From contig JARULA010000006.1 in the NCBI GenBank assembly GCA_029688995.1, forward strand, positions 80,206 through 144,205: 64,000 nt of DNA, in the 5' to 3' direction. The position numbers and the translations under genes were made by a program. The notes under the pieces were generated by a model. That model made no database searches. It saw only the letters and a program-made list of their open reading frames with translations, and had not been told where the DNA came from. The DNA comes from Marinilabiliaceae bacterium ANBcel2. GTDB lineage: Bacteria; Bacteroidota; Bacteroidia; Bacteroidales; Marinilabiliaceae. Of the stretch, positions 41,910 to 50,649 are shown piece after piece. The stretch's first letter is position 1. Every line of letters begins with the position of its first letter.

Positions 41910-43964
41910 ATGCAAAAAGGAAATATTGGTGTAAGTACGGAAAATATTTTTCCGATTATTAAAAAGTACCTTTACTCTGATCATGAGATATTTTTACGTG
42001 AGCTGCTTTCGAATGCTGTTGATGCCACTCAAAAATTAAAGACACTTTCAAGTGTAGGTGAATTTGATGGTGAGTTGGGAGATATAACTATTCGAGTATC
42101 AGTTGATGAAAAAAAGAAAACTATAACAATAAGTGATCGGGGTGTTGGAATGACAGCCGATGAGATAAACAAGTATATTAATGAGGTTGCCTTTTCGGGA
42201 GCCAATGATTTTCTTGAAAAGTATAAGAAGGATGCAAATGCTATAATAGGGCATTTTGGTCTTGGTTTTTACAGCTCTTTTATGGTAGCTAAAAAAGTTG
42301 AAATAGTTACCAAATCATATAAGTTAGATGCTACTCCTGTTAAGTGGAGTTGCGATGGAAATACTGAGTTTACTATTGAAGAGACTGAAAAGGAGGATAG
42401 GGGAACTGATATTATTCTATATCTGGATGATGAGAATGAACATTTTGCCGATAAAGCTGAAGTTGAAAAACTGCTTAAAAAGTATTGTAAATTTTTGCCT
42501 GTTGAGATAGCATTTGGCAAGGAGAGTGAGTGGAAAGATGGTAAGGAGGTTGAAACTGATAAGGATAAAATAATTAATGAAACAAATCCTTTATGGACTA
42601 AAACTCCGGCTGACTTAAAGGATGAGGATTATAAGAAGTTCTATCAGGATCTATATCCTATGAGTGATGAGCCTCTTTTTCATATCCATTTAAATGTTGA
42701 TTATCCGTTTAATCTTACGGGAATTCTCTATTTCCCTAAAATAAAAAGCAATATAGAGATTCAAAAAAATAAGATTCAACTCTATTGCAACCAGGTTTAT
42801 GTAACTGATTCGGTTGAGGGAATTGTGCCTGAGTTTTTAACTCTTTTACATGGGGTTATCGATTCTCCCGATATTCCGTTAAATGTTTCAAGATCATATT
42901 TACAGAGTGATTCTAATGTTAAAAAGATTTCGGGACATATCTCTAAGAAAGTTGCTGATCGCTTAGAGGAGATCTTTAAAAATGATCGAGACTCTTTTGA
43001 GGCAAAGTGGGATGATTTAAAACTCTTTATTGAGTATGGAATGCTTACCGATGAGAAGTTTTTTGACCGGGCTTCAAAGTTTGCTCTGTTAAAAAATTGT
43101 GATAATAAATACTTCACTTTTGAGGAGTATAAAGATCTTATTAAGGGTGAGCAGACCGACAAGGATGATCAGCTTGTTTATCTATACAGTACAAACAGGG
43201 ATGATCAGTACACTTTTATAGAGGCAGCACAAAATAAGGGTTATGATGTGCTTTTAATGGATGGCCATTTTGATAGCCATTTTGTGAATCATTTGGAGCA
43301 AAAGTTTGAAAAAGCTCGCTTTGTACGTGTTGATAGTGATGTTGTTGAAAAACTTATTCCTAAAGATGAAAAGAAGGAGCAGAAATTGTCAACAGATCAA
43401 CGAGCTAACTTAACAACTGTGTTTTCATCACAAATACCTCAGTTAGAGAAAACTCATTTTGTTGTTACTTTTGAGGGTATGGATGAGAGCGATACTCCGG
43501 TAATGATTACTCAGCAGGAGTTTATGAGACGAATGAAAGAGATGAGTGCTTTGCAGGGTGGTGGAATGATGTTTTATGGTGATATGCCTGATAGTTATAA
43601 CCTGGTTGTTAATGGAAATCATTCTCTTATAACCAGTATAGCCAAGGATGTGGATGATAAAATGGGTGAAAAACTCAATAGTATGAATGGTCGCCTCTCA
43701 TCTTTGAATAGTCGTAAGGATGAGCTTGAAAAAGCTAAAAAAGATAAGAAAGAGGAGGAGATTCCACAGTCAGAAAAAGAGGAGATGGAAGATGTGCAGA
43801 AGAAGATTGATGAACAAAACAAGAAGAAAGAGGAGATTTTAAGTGAATATGCTTCGGGTAATAAGCGTGTATCTCAATTAATTGATCTTGCACTCTTGTC
43901 GAATAATATGCTTAAGGGTGAATCTTTAAATAAGTTTGTTAAACGAAGTATTGATCTTATTTAG
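41910..43964 (+). CDS. htpG: Molecular chaperone Hsp90 (HtpG)
   Basis: A 684-residue cytoplasmic ATP-dependent chaperone. The N-terminal GHKL ATPase has FLRELLSNAVDATQKL, DRGVGMTADEI and GHFGLGFYSSFMVA. The middle domain shows NVSRSYLQ. The C-terminal dimerisation region contains a long Lys/Glu-rich coiled stretch (about 590-650) typical of Bacteroidota HtpG and missing in E. coli. It is a single gene with its own terminator. I could not identify a heat-shock element with confidence in the 146-nt upstream gap. Confidence 0.96.
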   Translation: MQKGNIGVSTENIFPIIKKYLYSDHEIFLRELLSNAVDATQKLKTLSSVGEFDGELGDITIRVSVDEKKKTITISDRGVGMTADEINKYINEVAFSGANDFLEKYKKDANAIIGHFGLGFYSSFMVAKKVEIVTKSYKLDATPVKWSCDGNTEFTIEETEKEDRGTDIILYLDDENEHFADKAEVEKLLKKYCKFLPVEIAFGKESEWKDGKEVETDKDKIINETNPLWTKTPADLKDEDYKKFYQDLYPMSDEPLFHIHLNVDYPFNLTGILYFPKIKSNIEIQKNKIQLYCNQVYVTDSVEGIVPEFLTLLHGVIDSPDIPLNVSRSYLQSDSNVKKISGHISKKVADRLEEIFKNDRDSFEAKWDDLKLFIEYGMLTDEKFFDRASKFALLKNCDNKYFTFEEYKDLIKGEQTDKDDQLVYLYSTNRDDQYTFIEAAQNKGYDVLLMDGHFDSHFVNHLEQKFEKARFVRVDSDVVEKLIPKDEKKEQKLSTDQRANLTTVFSSQIPQLEKTHFVVTFEGMDESDTPVMITQQEFMRRMKEMSALQGGGMMFYGDMPDSYNLVVNGNHSLITSIAKDVDDKMGEKLNSMNGRLSSLNSRKDELEKAKKDKKEEEIPQSEKEEMEDVQKKIDEQNKKKEEILSEYASGNKRVSQLIDLALLSNNMLKGESLNKFVKRSIDLI

Positions 43965-43986
43965 TTTAATAAGAGTAGAGTATAAT

Positions 43987-44029
43987 AAAAAAAGGGATTG
44001 CTGAATAAACAAGCAATCCCTTTTTTTTT
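43987..44029. terminator. Intrinsic terminator between htpG and the DJ-1 lipoprotein gene
   Basis: A 15-bp perfect stem, AAAAAAGGGATTGCT (ending 44002) with its complement at 44012-44026, followed by more T. It serves htpG and, because of the A-run on the left, also the converging minus-strand gene. Confidence 0.92.
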
Positions 44030-44044
44030 GTTAGCTTTTTATAT

Positions 44045-44671
44045 CTATCTAATTGCCTGATAAATAGCTGAAGAGAAATCATTTAAATCGGTTGGAATTC
44101 TTGATGTAATGAGGTTTTGGTCAATAACTACACTCTCATCTACATAGTTTGCTCCGGCCTCTTCCAACTCCTCTTTTACTCCTTCAAAGGCTGTGCAGGT
44201 AACTCCCTCCATTACACCTGCAGTTATTAATATTTGAGGTCCATGGCATATAGCTGCAACCGGTTTGCCCGATTGATAAAAATCTTTTGCAAACTCTACA
44301 ACAACAGGATTATCCCGCAACATTGAAGGAGCTTCTCCTCCCGGTAATATTAATGCATCAAAATCATCAACAGAAACATCATTAACCGACTTTTCAATCA
44401 CTATTGTAAAGTCACTGTTGTAGGCGTTTACTTCAGCCGGCTCGGGACCAATAACAGTAACTTTTGCCCCACGATTGTAAAGATAGGACATTGGCATATA
44501 AGCCTCTCCATCATGAAAACCCTCTCCGGTAAGTACTGCTACTTTAGGCATATCGTTAGATTTTTTAGTTGTTGCTTCATCTTGTTGAGGTGGTGCACTC
44601 CCAGTGCCGCATGAAGTTATGAATGCAACCATTACAGCAGCTAAAGATGAAATTAATAATTTGTAGTTCAT
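44045..44671 (-). CDS. DJ-1/PfpI family protein, exported lipoprotein form
   Basis: A 208-residue protein with a lipoprotein signal (lipobox ITSC, Cys21), a short disordered spacer, and then a complete DJ-1/PfpI domain: KVAVLTGEGFHDGEAYMP, LILPGGEAPSML, and the elbow CAAICHGPQILI-type motif (AAICHGPQ) with the catalytic Cys-His pair, closer to the PfpI/YhbO branch than the paralogue at 36059. Export of such a domain to the periplasm or membrane surface is unusual; most family members are cytoplasmic. It could protect envelope proteins from glycation or oxidation. This is inference. Confidence 0.88.
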   Translation of the reverse strand: MNYKLLISSLAAVMVAFITSCGTGSAPPQQDEATTKKSNDMPKVAVLTGEGFHDGEAYMPMSYLYNRGAKVTVIGPEPAEVNAYNSDFTIVIEKSVNDVSVDDFDALILPGGEAPSMLRDNPVVVEFAKDFYQSGKPVAAICHGPQILITAGVMEGVTCTAFEGVKEELEEAGANYVDESVVIDQNLITSRIPTDLNDFSSAIYQAIR

Positions 44672-44744
44672 AAAAATATAATTTTAAGGGTTAATATATT
44701 TTTTCTAAAAATTGAACAGTTAAAAAGAGCTGTTGTTTAATTAT

Positions 44745-45626
44745 TTACATTATTTTTTCTCTTTCACGACCAAGATTTTTAGTCCATTGGTTAACTGTAA
44801 AAGGGTTATCCTTAATCCATTTGTCCACACCCTCTATCACATCACCACTTTGCTTAATATTATATAGCAGTTCATTTATCTCCCTTTCTGAGAAAAAGAA
44901 TCTGTTAAAAAATTCGGTTGCAGTTTTATACTCTTCACTAAAACCTATCCGTGCTATTGTGTGAAGTTGTTCCTCTTCCATAAATACCGACTGTGAATCT
45001 TCAAGATATTTGAGGTCGTATCGATGAAAGAGCCAGTGAGGTTCCCAGCCGGTGAAAACAATTTCATTTCTCCTTCGTATTGCATCTTCAACCATTTGTG
45101 ACATCTCTTCATCACTCTGTACAATAAGTTTATTATTAAGGGCGTATATCTCAATAGCATCGTTTGTATATCTCATTATGCCGGCACTACTGTCAATACC
45201 TGCAATAACAATATCTCTGTCTCTTAAGTCTTCAATAGTTGTCAGTTCTGAATAGTCGGGTACTGCTAAACCTGTTTTTGCATTAATATAATTTTCTCCT
45301 AAATCTTCGAACTTACCGCTGTAATGTGTTAAATACTCTTCATGTGTGGCCGGCTTCCATACATCCGGGAAAACATCTGCCTTGCCTTTAGCAATTTCTT
45401 CAAAGACCTGATCTATTTCAGCTAATTTTAATATAACATTATACCCAAGCCTATCTTCAAGTAATTTTGCAGCTAAATGGCTCATTGCCACACTTTCGGC
45501 CCAGTTGGTGTAGATTATTGTTATTTCCTGCTTCTCCTTTTGTTTATTATCATCACTACTCGTTGATAGTGCGCATGAAACAAGTAAAAGCGCAGATATT
45601 ACAGTTACAAAAATTGTTTTTATCAT
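44745..45626 (-). CDS. Glycine betaine/choline-type ABC transporter substrate-binding lipoprotein (divergent copy)
   Basis: A 293-residue OpuAC-like protein. I chose ATG 45626, which gives a regular lipoprotein signal (lipobox LVSC, Cys18); a start at 45653 adds nine residues. The mature part shows YTNWAESVAMSHLAAKLLEDR, FPDVWKPATHEEY and GWEPHWLF, the Trp-rich ligand cage pattern of quaternary-amine binding proteins. It has no permease or ATPase of its own and stands divergent from the porin-opu locus, so it probably feeds the same transporter with another ligand or affinity. Confidence 0.88.
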   Translation of the reverse strand: MIKTIFVTVISALLLVSCALSTSSDDNKQKEKQEITIIYTNWAESVAMSHLAAKLLEDRLGYNVILKLAEIDQVFEEIAKGKADVFPDVWKPATHEEYLTHYSGKFEDLGENYINAKTGLAVPDYSELTTIEDLRDRDIVIAGIDSSAGIMRYTNDAIEIYALNNKLIVQSDEEMSQMVEDAIRRRNEIVFTGWEPHWLFHRYDLKYLEDSQSVFMEEEQLHTIARIGFSEEYKTATEFFNRFFFSEREINELLYNIKQSGDVIEGVDKWIKDNPFTVNQWTKNLGREREKIM

Positions 45627-45653
45627 AATGTAAATCGTTTTGTTGAATACCAT

Positions 45654-46203
45654 AATACTTAAAAATTGTCTGTTTATCTGTTATTATATAAATGAGCATA
45701 AAAGTTAATATAATTCAGATAAATGAACAAAAAAAGTTGATCAATTAAACTAAAATAAATTGATGGAATAGTTTTTTTAGGTTCATTACTTTTTATACGT
45801 TTGCAAAACAAATAAGGAATTATGGATGATATTGACTCGTTTTATTGTAGTAAAAGAAAACATTCATGCAGTTGTCGCATAATTAAAAAACCTCCCTGTG
45901 ATTTAATATTTTTTTAATCAATAATTTAATAGTTATTGATGCAGTTTATCTTACATTTTGTGTGCAAAAATACTTGCCAAAAAACTTTGTTTGTAAACAA
46001 AAAATTCTCTTAGCTGTTCATATAAAGTTATACTGTTAATAATTTATCATATTAACAACACTTTATTAATAGTAGATAATATGTTACTATCTATTTTGAA
46101 TACATCATATTATTAAAATAAATAGATGTTATTTCTATTGATTTTATATAAATTATAATTTATAATTGTTTAACTTAAATTGTTTAACTAATTTTATTTT
46201 ATT
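45654..46203. other. 550-nt AT-rich divergent regulatory region of the osmolyte locus
   Basis: No full-size gene. It holds a -7-like TACGTTTG at 45796-45803, a 31-codon possible leader ORF at 45822-45917, and an inverted repeat TTTGTTT-GT-AAACAAA at 45986-46001. The rest, to the porin ATG, is about 85% A+T. It separates the divergent betaine-binding gene from the porin gene, so it should contain both promoters. Confidence 0.5.
45822..45917 (+). CDS. Possible Cys-rich leader peptide
   Basis: A 31-codon frame beginning MDDIDSFYCSKRKHSCSC with four Cys in 18 residues (Cys9, Cys16, Cys18, Cys26) and a basic middle. AAGGAA lies 5-10 nt before the ATG, and TACGTTTG (45796-45803) would start a transcript only about 12 nt upstream. 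It precedes the porin gene by 286 nt in the same direction. It could be a regulatory leader peptide or a chance frame; coding evidence is thin. Confidence 0.3.
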   Translation: MDDIDSFYCSKRKHSCSCRIIKKPPCDLIFF

Positions 46204-47442
46204 ATGAAAGTGTTAACAAAAGTTCAAAGTCTGATTTTAGTATCACTAATGTTATTGTTTAGCTTTGCTCCTGTAAATGCACAGGAAGAGGAAGATGATA
46301 ACTATTTAAATGTTGGAGGTGCTGTGCGTTTTAATATGTTGCGTACAAGTTATGAAGGCCCTTCCACATCAACCAGTACTAATGCTACCCTTGATACCTG
46401 GAGGTTAAATGTTGGAGCAAAGCATTCAGGTGTTACTCTTGATTTTGAATATCGTTTTTATCCTACATTCAACACTCATTTTTTAAAGCATGGTTATTTA
46501 GGATATGATTTTAGTGAGGATCTTAACATGCAGCTTGGTGTTACACAGGTACCTTTTGGTAATCTTACTTACAACTCTCACAGTTGGTGGTTTTTAACAC
46601 CATACTATATTGGGTTGGAAGATGACCACAATATGGGTATTAAGTTTGATTATGATGCCTCGGATCGTTTAAACATTATGGCAGCTTATTTTAGACAAGC
46701 TGAACCTGCCGGTCCGGCCTACGGTAATGCAAGCTTTGGTGGTCCTGGTGCCGGCACTTACTCTTATAATGTAATTCCTGACGGCGATCTTAATGCATCT
46801 ATTCAGGAGCATCATCAATTTAACCTCCGTTTAAATTATGAGCTTTTTGATGGTACATTTGTTGGTTTTTCAGGTCAGAGACAAGGTATTTTAAATACTG
46901 CTCTAGATGATACAGAGTATGGTAATACATGGGCTTTGCATCTTGATTCTGATTTTGACAACTTTAATCTTAAGTTGCAATATACAAGCTACGATTATAA
47001 AGCTAAGGATGATGCCGGTAATACTCTTGACCGTGTTCAAATGGGTGCTTATGGCGATCCCTATTATGGTGACGGAGTGGCAGCCAGTGGTGATTTGATA
47101 ACTGCCGGACTGGCATATACGATTGGTGTTGATTGGGGTCCGATTAGCAGTGTTCAGCCATATATTGATTATTCATACTATTCGAAAGATGGATCAATTG
47201 AGCTTGAGGGAGTTTCTTATGATTTTGAAGATTCGCACATGTTAGTTCCCGGATTCCTTGTTTCGGCAGGTAATATATTTACTTATGTTGACTGGGCATT
47301 TGGTAAGAATCATGCATGGCTGACTGATGACTTTGGAACAGGTTTTGGTATTGGTCATACCGATGATGATGGTGTTCCAATTCCAACTGAGGATTTAAGC
47401 TGGAATATGAGATTTAATATAAATGTTGGATACTACTTTTAA
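46204..47442 (+). CDS. Outer-membrane beta-barrel porin-like protein of the osmolyte locus
   Basis: A 412-residue protein with a signal peptide cleaved near VNAQ (residue 27), then alternating amphipathic strands and aromatic girdle residues, ending in an aromatic C-terminal strand (MRFNINVGYYF), as expected for an outer-membrane barrel. Segments such as VGAKHSGVTLDFEYRFYP and NMQLGVTQVPFGNLTYN resemble phosphate-selective-porin-like barrels (about 16 strands). Its position 43 nt before the betaine-binding lipoprotein gene suggests that it is the outer-membrane entry for that substrate. This is an inference from context. Confidence 0.82.
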   Translation: MKVLTKVQSLILVSLMLLFSFAPVNAQEEEDDNYLNVGGAVRFNMLRTSYEGPSTSTSTNATLDTWRLNVGAKHSGVTLDFEYRFYPTFNTHFLKHGYLGYDFSEDLNMQLGVTQVPFGNLTYNSHSWWFLTPYYIGLEDDHNMGIKFDYDASDRLNIMAAYFRQAEPAGPAYGNASFGGPGAGTYSYNVIPDGDLNASIQEHHQFNLRLNYELFDGTFVGFSGQRQGILNTALDDTEYGNTWALHLDSDFDNFNLKLQYTSYDYKAKDDAGNTLDRVQMGAYGDPYYGDGVAASGDLITAGLAYTIGVDWGPISSVQPYIDYSYYSKDGSIELEGVSYDFEDSHMLVPGFLVSAGNIFTYVDWAFGKNHAWLTDDFGTGFGIGHTDDDGVPIPTEDLSWNMRFNINVGYYF

Positions 47443-47485
47443 TTAAAAAAGTAATATAATTTTTAAACCCAAAATTGTATTTATT

Positions 47486-48349
47486 ATGAAAATTACAAAA
47501 AAATTATTTAGTAAATTAACGCTGCTGTTATTAACAGCAGCAGTAGCATTTCAGTTTCATTCATGTGCCGAAGCTGAATCAGAGACCATTGAACTAGGAT
47601 ATGTTCTTTGGGATTCGGAGGTAGCATCAACACATGTAGTAGCTGCTATTTTAGAAGATCGTTTGGAAAAAGATGTTAATATGACTGCCGTTGATGCCGG
47701 TCCGATGTGGATGGGTATATCTCGTGGCAACTTTGATGCTATTGTGGCAGCATGGTTACCTGCAACTCATGGAAATTATCTTGAGGAGACACAGGATCGT
47801 ATTGTAAATCTTGGGCCAAATTTGGAAGGTGCGCGTATTGGTTTGGTAGTTCCTTCGTATGTTGATATTAACAGCATAGAGGAGTTAAATGATAACGCCG
47901 ACAAATTTGATAATGAGATTGTTGGGATTGATCCGGGTGCCGGAATTATGGGAGCTGCTGAGAATGCTTTAGAAGTTTATGATCTTGATCTTCAGCTTTT
48001 ATCAGGTTCTGATGCTGCTATGGCTGCTGCTTTAAGAAGAGCATATGAGAGAGAAGAGTGGGTAGTTGTAACAGGATGGACTCCTCACTGGAAATTTGCG
48101 GCTTATGACCTTAAGTATCTTGAAGATCCTAAAAAATCGTTTGGCGATGCTGAACATATTGCTACTATTGTAACTCCCGAGTTGCAACAAAAGGATCCCG
48201 AGGTTTATGCATTTTTGGATAATTTCTTTTGGGAAGCTGAGGATATGGCAGAGGTTATGATGATGATTGAAGAGGGTGCAGAACCTTTTGATGCTGCACG
48301 TGAATGGATTGCCAATAATCCTGCTAAAGTAGAAAGCTGGCTTCCGTAG
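47486..48349 (+). CDS. Glycine betaine/proline-betaine ABC transporter substrate-binding lipoprotein (OpuAC/ProX-like)
   Basis: A 287-residue lipoprotein (lipobox FHSC, Cys27). The mature protein has the quaternary-amine binding fold: LGYVLWDSEVASTHVVAAIL, VDAGPMWMGISRG, AAWLPATHGNYLE, and GWTPHWKFAAYDLKYLEDP, with Trp residues forming the expected aromatic cage. A paralogue lies on the other strand at 44745-45626. A hairpin terminator directly after this gene probably makes it and the porin more abundant than the ATPase and permease downstream. Confidence 0.92.
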   Translation: MKITKKLFSKLTLLLLTAAVAFQFHSCAEAESETIELGYVLWDSEVASTHVVAAILEDRLEKDVNMTAVDAGPMWMGISRGNFDAIVAAWLPATHGNYLEETQDRIVNLGPNLEGARIGLVVPSYVDINSIEELNDNADKFDNEIVGIDPGAGIMGAAENALEVYDLDLQLLSGSDAAMAAALRRAYEREEWVVVTGWTPHWKFAAYDLKYLEDPKKSFGDAEHIATIVTPELQQKDPEVYAFLDNFFWEAEDMAEVMMMIEEGAEPFDAAREWIANNPAKVESWLP

Positions 48350-48386
48350 TTTTGAAGTTTAGGCTTTAAATATTGATAAAATTGTC

Positions 48387-48437
48387 CCGACCCGCTATAG
48401 TTCTATTTTTTAGAATCATAACGGGTCGGTCTTTTTT
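48387..48437 (+). terminator. Intra-operon (partial) terminator between binding protein and ATPase genes
   Basis: Stem CCGACCCG (48387-48394) with CGGGTCGG (48422-48429), plus an inner TTCTA/TAGAA helix around the loop, followed by TCTTTTTT. It is GC-rich for this genome and stands 37 nt after the binding-protein stop and 28 nt before the ATPase ATG, so it is either a full terminator or an attenuator that sets stoichiometry. Confidence 0.8.
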
Positions 48438-48464
48438 AAAAATAAACAAATTATCCTTACATAT

Positions 48465-49682
48465 ATGGAAGATAAAATTGTAATAAGGAATTTATCAAAG
48501 GTTTTTGGTAAAAATCCTAAGATGGCTCTTGAAGCTCTTAAGAACGGTAAAAGTAAAGATGAAATTTTAAATGAGCAAAAACAGACAATTGGTGTTCATG
48601 ATGTTAATTTTACTGTGAAAAAGAGTGAAATATTTGTTTTAATGGGGTTGTCGGGAAGTGGAAAATCTACTTTGCAGAGATTAATAAACAGATTGCATAC
48701 TCCCTCAACAGGTGAAATAGTTATAGATGGAATTGATATTACTAAGCTAAACCCTCATGAGTTAAGAGTGTTCAGGCGCAAACATTTTTGTGGTATGGTA
48801 TTTCAAAATTTTGCTATTTTACCTCACCGTACTGTTCTTGAGAATGTGGAGTTTGGACTGGAGCTGCAGGGTGTTGAAAAAGATATTAGAGAGCAAAAAT
48901 CTTTGGAAGTTATAAAGAGTGTTGGGTTGGATGGAAATGAAGACAGCTATCCTTCACAACTATCGGGAGGTATGCAGCAGCGTGTTGGTTTGGCAAGAGG
49001 GTTGGCTGTTGATGCTGATATACTTTTAATGGATGAGGCCTTTAGTGCGCTTGATCCTTTGATAAGAAGGCAGATGCAGGATGAGCTGCTAGAGCTTCAG
49101 GAAAAAATGCAGAAAACAATTGTTTTTGTTACTCATGACCTTGATGAAGCTTTTAGATTAGGTAATCGTATAGCTATTATGAAGGATGGTAGAATTGTTC
49201 AAATAGGTTCTGCCGAAGAGATTATCTCTAAACCTGCTGATGATTATGTTAAGGCTTTTGTTGAAAATATGAATCGCTCGGCTATTTTAACTGCCGGAGC
49301 AATAATGTTACCCCCTGAAGAGACTGCATTATCGGGAGACGGACCCCGCACAATTATGCGCAAAATACGTAAAAAAGGATTAGCCGGTATTTTAATGACA
49401 GATACTAAAAAGCGTGTTAAAGGTTATATTAAGGCAGATAGATTGGCTGCTTATATTAAAGAGAACCAGAGTAAGGAGAATATTCCTTTTGATGAAAATC
49501 TCGTTGAAGAAGCTGCATCGGTAAATGAGGATACACCTTTAACAGATGTTATTAACAGTTATACTGAACATGAGTACGGACCAGTTGCTGTAGTGGACTC
49601 TGATAACAGGCTTAAAGGCGTAATTGTTAGAGGAGCTGTTATAGCTGCTCTTTCAGAGGATCATATCGAGACTGCTGAATAA
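48465..49682 (+). CDS. Glycine betaine ABC transporter ATPase with CBS domains (OpuAA/ProV-like)
   Basis: A 405-residue ATPase. It has the family-typical N-terminal insertion before the Walker A (KVFGKNPKMALEALKNGKSK), Walker A GLSGSGKST (61-69), signature LSGGMQQRVGLARGLA, Walker B ILLMDEAFSALDPLIRR, and the switch region VTHDLDEAF. Residues from about 280 form a tandem CBS module (IMRKIRKKGLAGILM, then YGPVAVVDSDNRLKGVIVRG), which in OpuA senses ionic strength or c-di-AMP. It gates betaine import by osmotic state. The permease follows 54 nt downstream. Confidence 0.94.
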   Translation: MEDKIVIRNLSKVFGKNPKMALEALKNGKSKDEILNEQKQTIGVHDVNFTVKKSEIFVLMGLSGSGKSTLQRLINRLHTPSTGEIVIDGIDITKLNPHELRVFRRKHFCGMVFQNFAILPHRTVLENVEFGLELQGVEKDIREQKSLEVIKSVGLDGNEDSYPSQLSGGMQQRVGLARGLAVDADILLMDEAFSALDPLIRRQMQDELLELQEKMQKTIVFVTHDLDEAFRLGNRIAIMKDGRIVQIGSAEEIISKPADDYVKAFVENMNRSAILTAGAIMLPPEETALSGDGPRTIMRKIRKKGLAGILMTDTKKRVKGYIKADRLAAYIKENQSKENIPFDENLVEEAASVNEDTPLTDVINSYTEHEYGPVAVVDSDNRLKGVIVRGAVIAALSEDHIETAE

Positions 49683-49736
49683 ATTAATGAGAGATAGAGA
49701 GTTAGTAAATAAAATATAAACATAAATTAATATATT

Positions 49737-50567
49737 ATGTTGCCATATAGAATTCCGCTTAATGACTGGATAACAGCAGCGGTTAATTTTTTAGAAGAAA
49801 AGCTGGGAGTTGTTTTTGATCTTTTTAGTGTTATAATCTATTTCCTGGTTGATAATCTTAAAGATGGAATGCTCTTTTTTCATCCTTTAATATTGATTGT
49901 TTTAATTGCCGGAATTACTTTTTACCTGGCAGGATGGAAGAATGCATTAGTAGCTTTTTTGGGGCTGATCCTGACTGAAAATATCGGATTATGGGAGGCT
50001 TTTATTGAAACATTAGCTCTTGTGCTAACTGCCGAAATATTAATTATTGCAGCCGGATTTCCCATTGGTATATGGGCAGCAAGAAGTGATAGGGTAAATT
50101 CAGTGATAAGGCCTATTCTTGATTTTATGCAGACTATGCCTGCTTTTGTATATCTAATTCCTGCAGTGATGTTTTTCGGACTGGGTTTGGTTCCGGGTGT
50201 AGTAGCAACTTTTGTTTTTGCTATGCCTCCGCTTATTCGTTTAACCAGTCTTGGTATTAGACAGGTACCCAAGGAGCTTATTGAGGCTGCAGATGCTTTT
50301 GGAGCAACCGATATGCAAAAACTTATTAAGGTTCAGGTGCCGGTTGCTAAAGCAACTATTTTAGCCGGTGTTAATCAATCAATTATGCTTGGGCTATCTA
50401 TGGTTGTAATAGCTGCAATGATTGGTGCCGGCGGACTTGGAGAGGATGTATTGCGTGGAATACAAAGGTTGAATGTTGGACAGGGTTTTGAAGCCGGATT
50501 GGTTGTTGTAATTTTGGCTATAATTTTGGATAGAATAACTTCAAGCTTTGATTCAAAAAAAGCTTAA
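49737..50567 (+). CDS. Glycine betaine ABC transporter permease (OpuAB/ProW-like)
   Basis: A 276-residue permease with about seven helices. The BPD-type domain contains FPIGIWAARSDRV, PILDFMQTMPAFVYLIPAVMFFGLG, and the EAA coupling loop ELIEAADAFGATDMQKLIKVQVP, followed by GVNQSIMLGLSMVVIAAMIGAGGLG. This is typical ProW sequence. Together with the preceding ATPase and binding protein it makes a complete osmoprotectant importer. The operon ends with a strong terminator. Confidence 0.94.
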   Translation: MLPYRIPLNDWITAAVNFLEEKLGVVFDLFSVIIYFLVDNLKDGMLFFHPLILIVLIAGITFYLAGWKNALVAFLGLILTENIGLWEAFIETLALVLTAEILIIAAGFPIGIWAARSDRVNSVIRPILDFMQTMPAFVYLIPAVMFFGLGLVPGVVATFVFAMPPLIRLTSLGIRQVPKELIEAADAFGATDMQKLIKVQVPVAKATILAGVNQSIMLGLSMVVIAAMIGAGGLGEDVLRGIQRLNVGQGFEAGLVVVILAIILDRITSSFDSKKA

Positions 50568-50585
50568 CTGATTATTTTTACTATC

Positions 50586-50625
50586 AAAAAGGGCTATCCA
50601 ATTATTTTTTGGATAGCCCTTTTTT
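50586..50625. terminator. Bidirectional intrinsic terminator
   Basis: 15-bp perfect stem, AAAAAGGGCTATCCA (50586-50600) with its complement from 50610, followed by T. It lies between the betaine permease gene and the converging batE gene. Confidence 0.9.
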
Positions 50626-50649
50626 AGTGAAAGTTAAGTAGTATTGTTC

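Noticed and set aside
45822..45917. Riboswitch in the osmolyte leader
   Set aside because: Apart from short arms I could not fold a conserved aptamer (no SAM, glycine, TPP or c-di-AMP core recognised).
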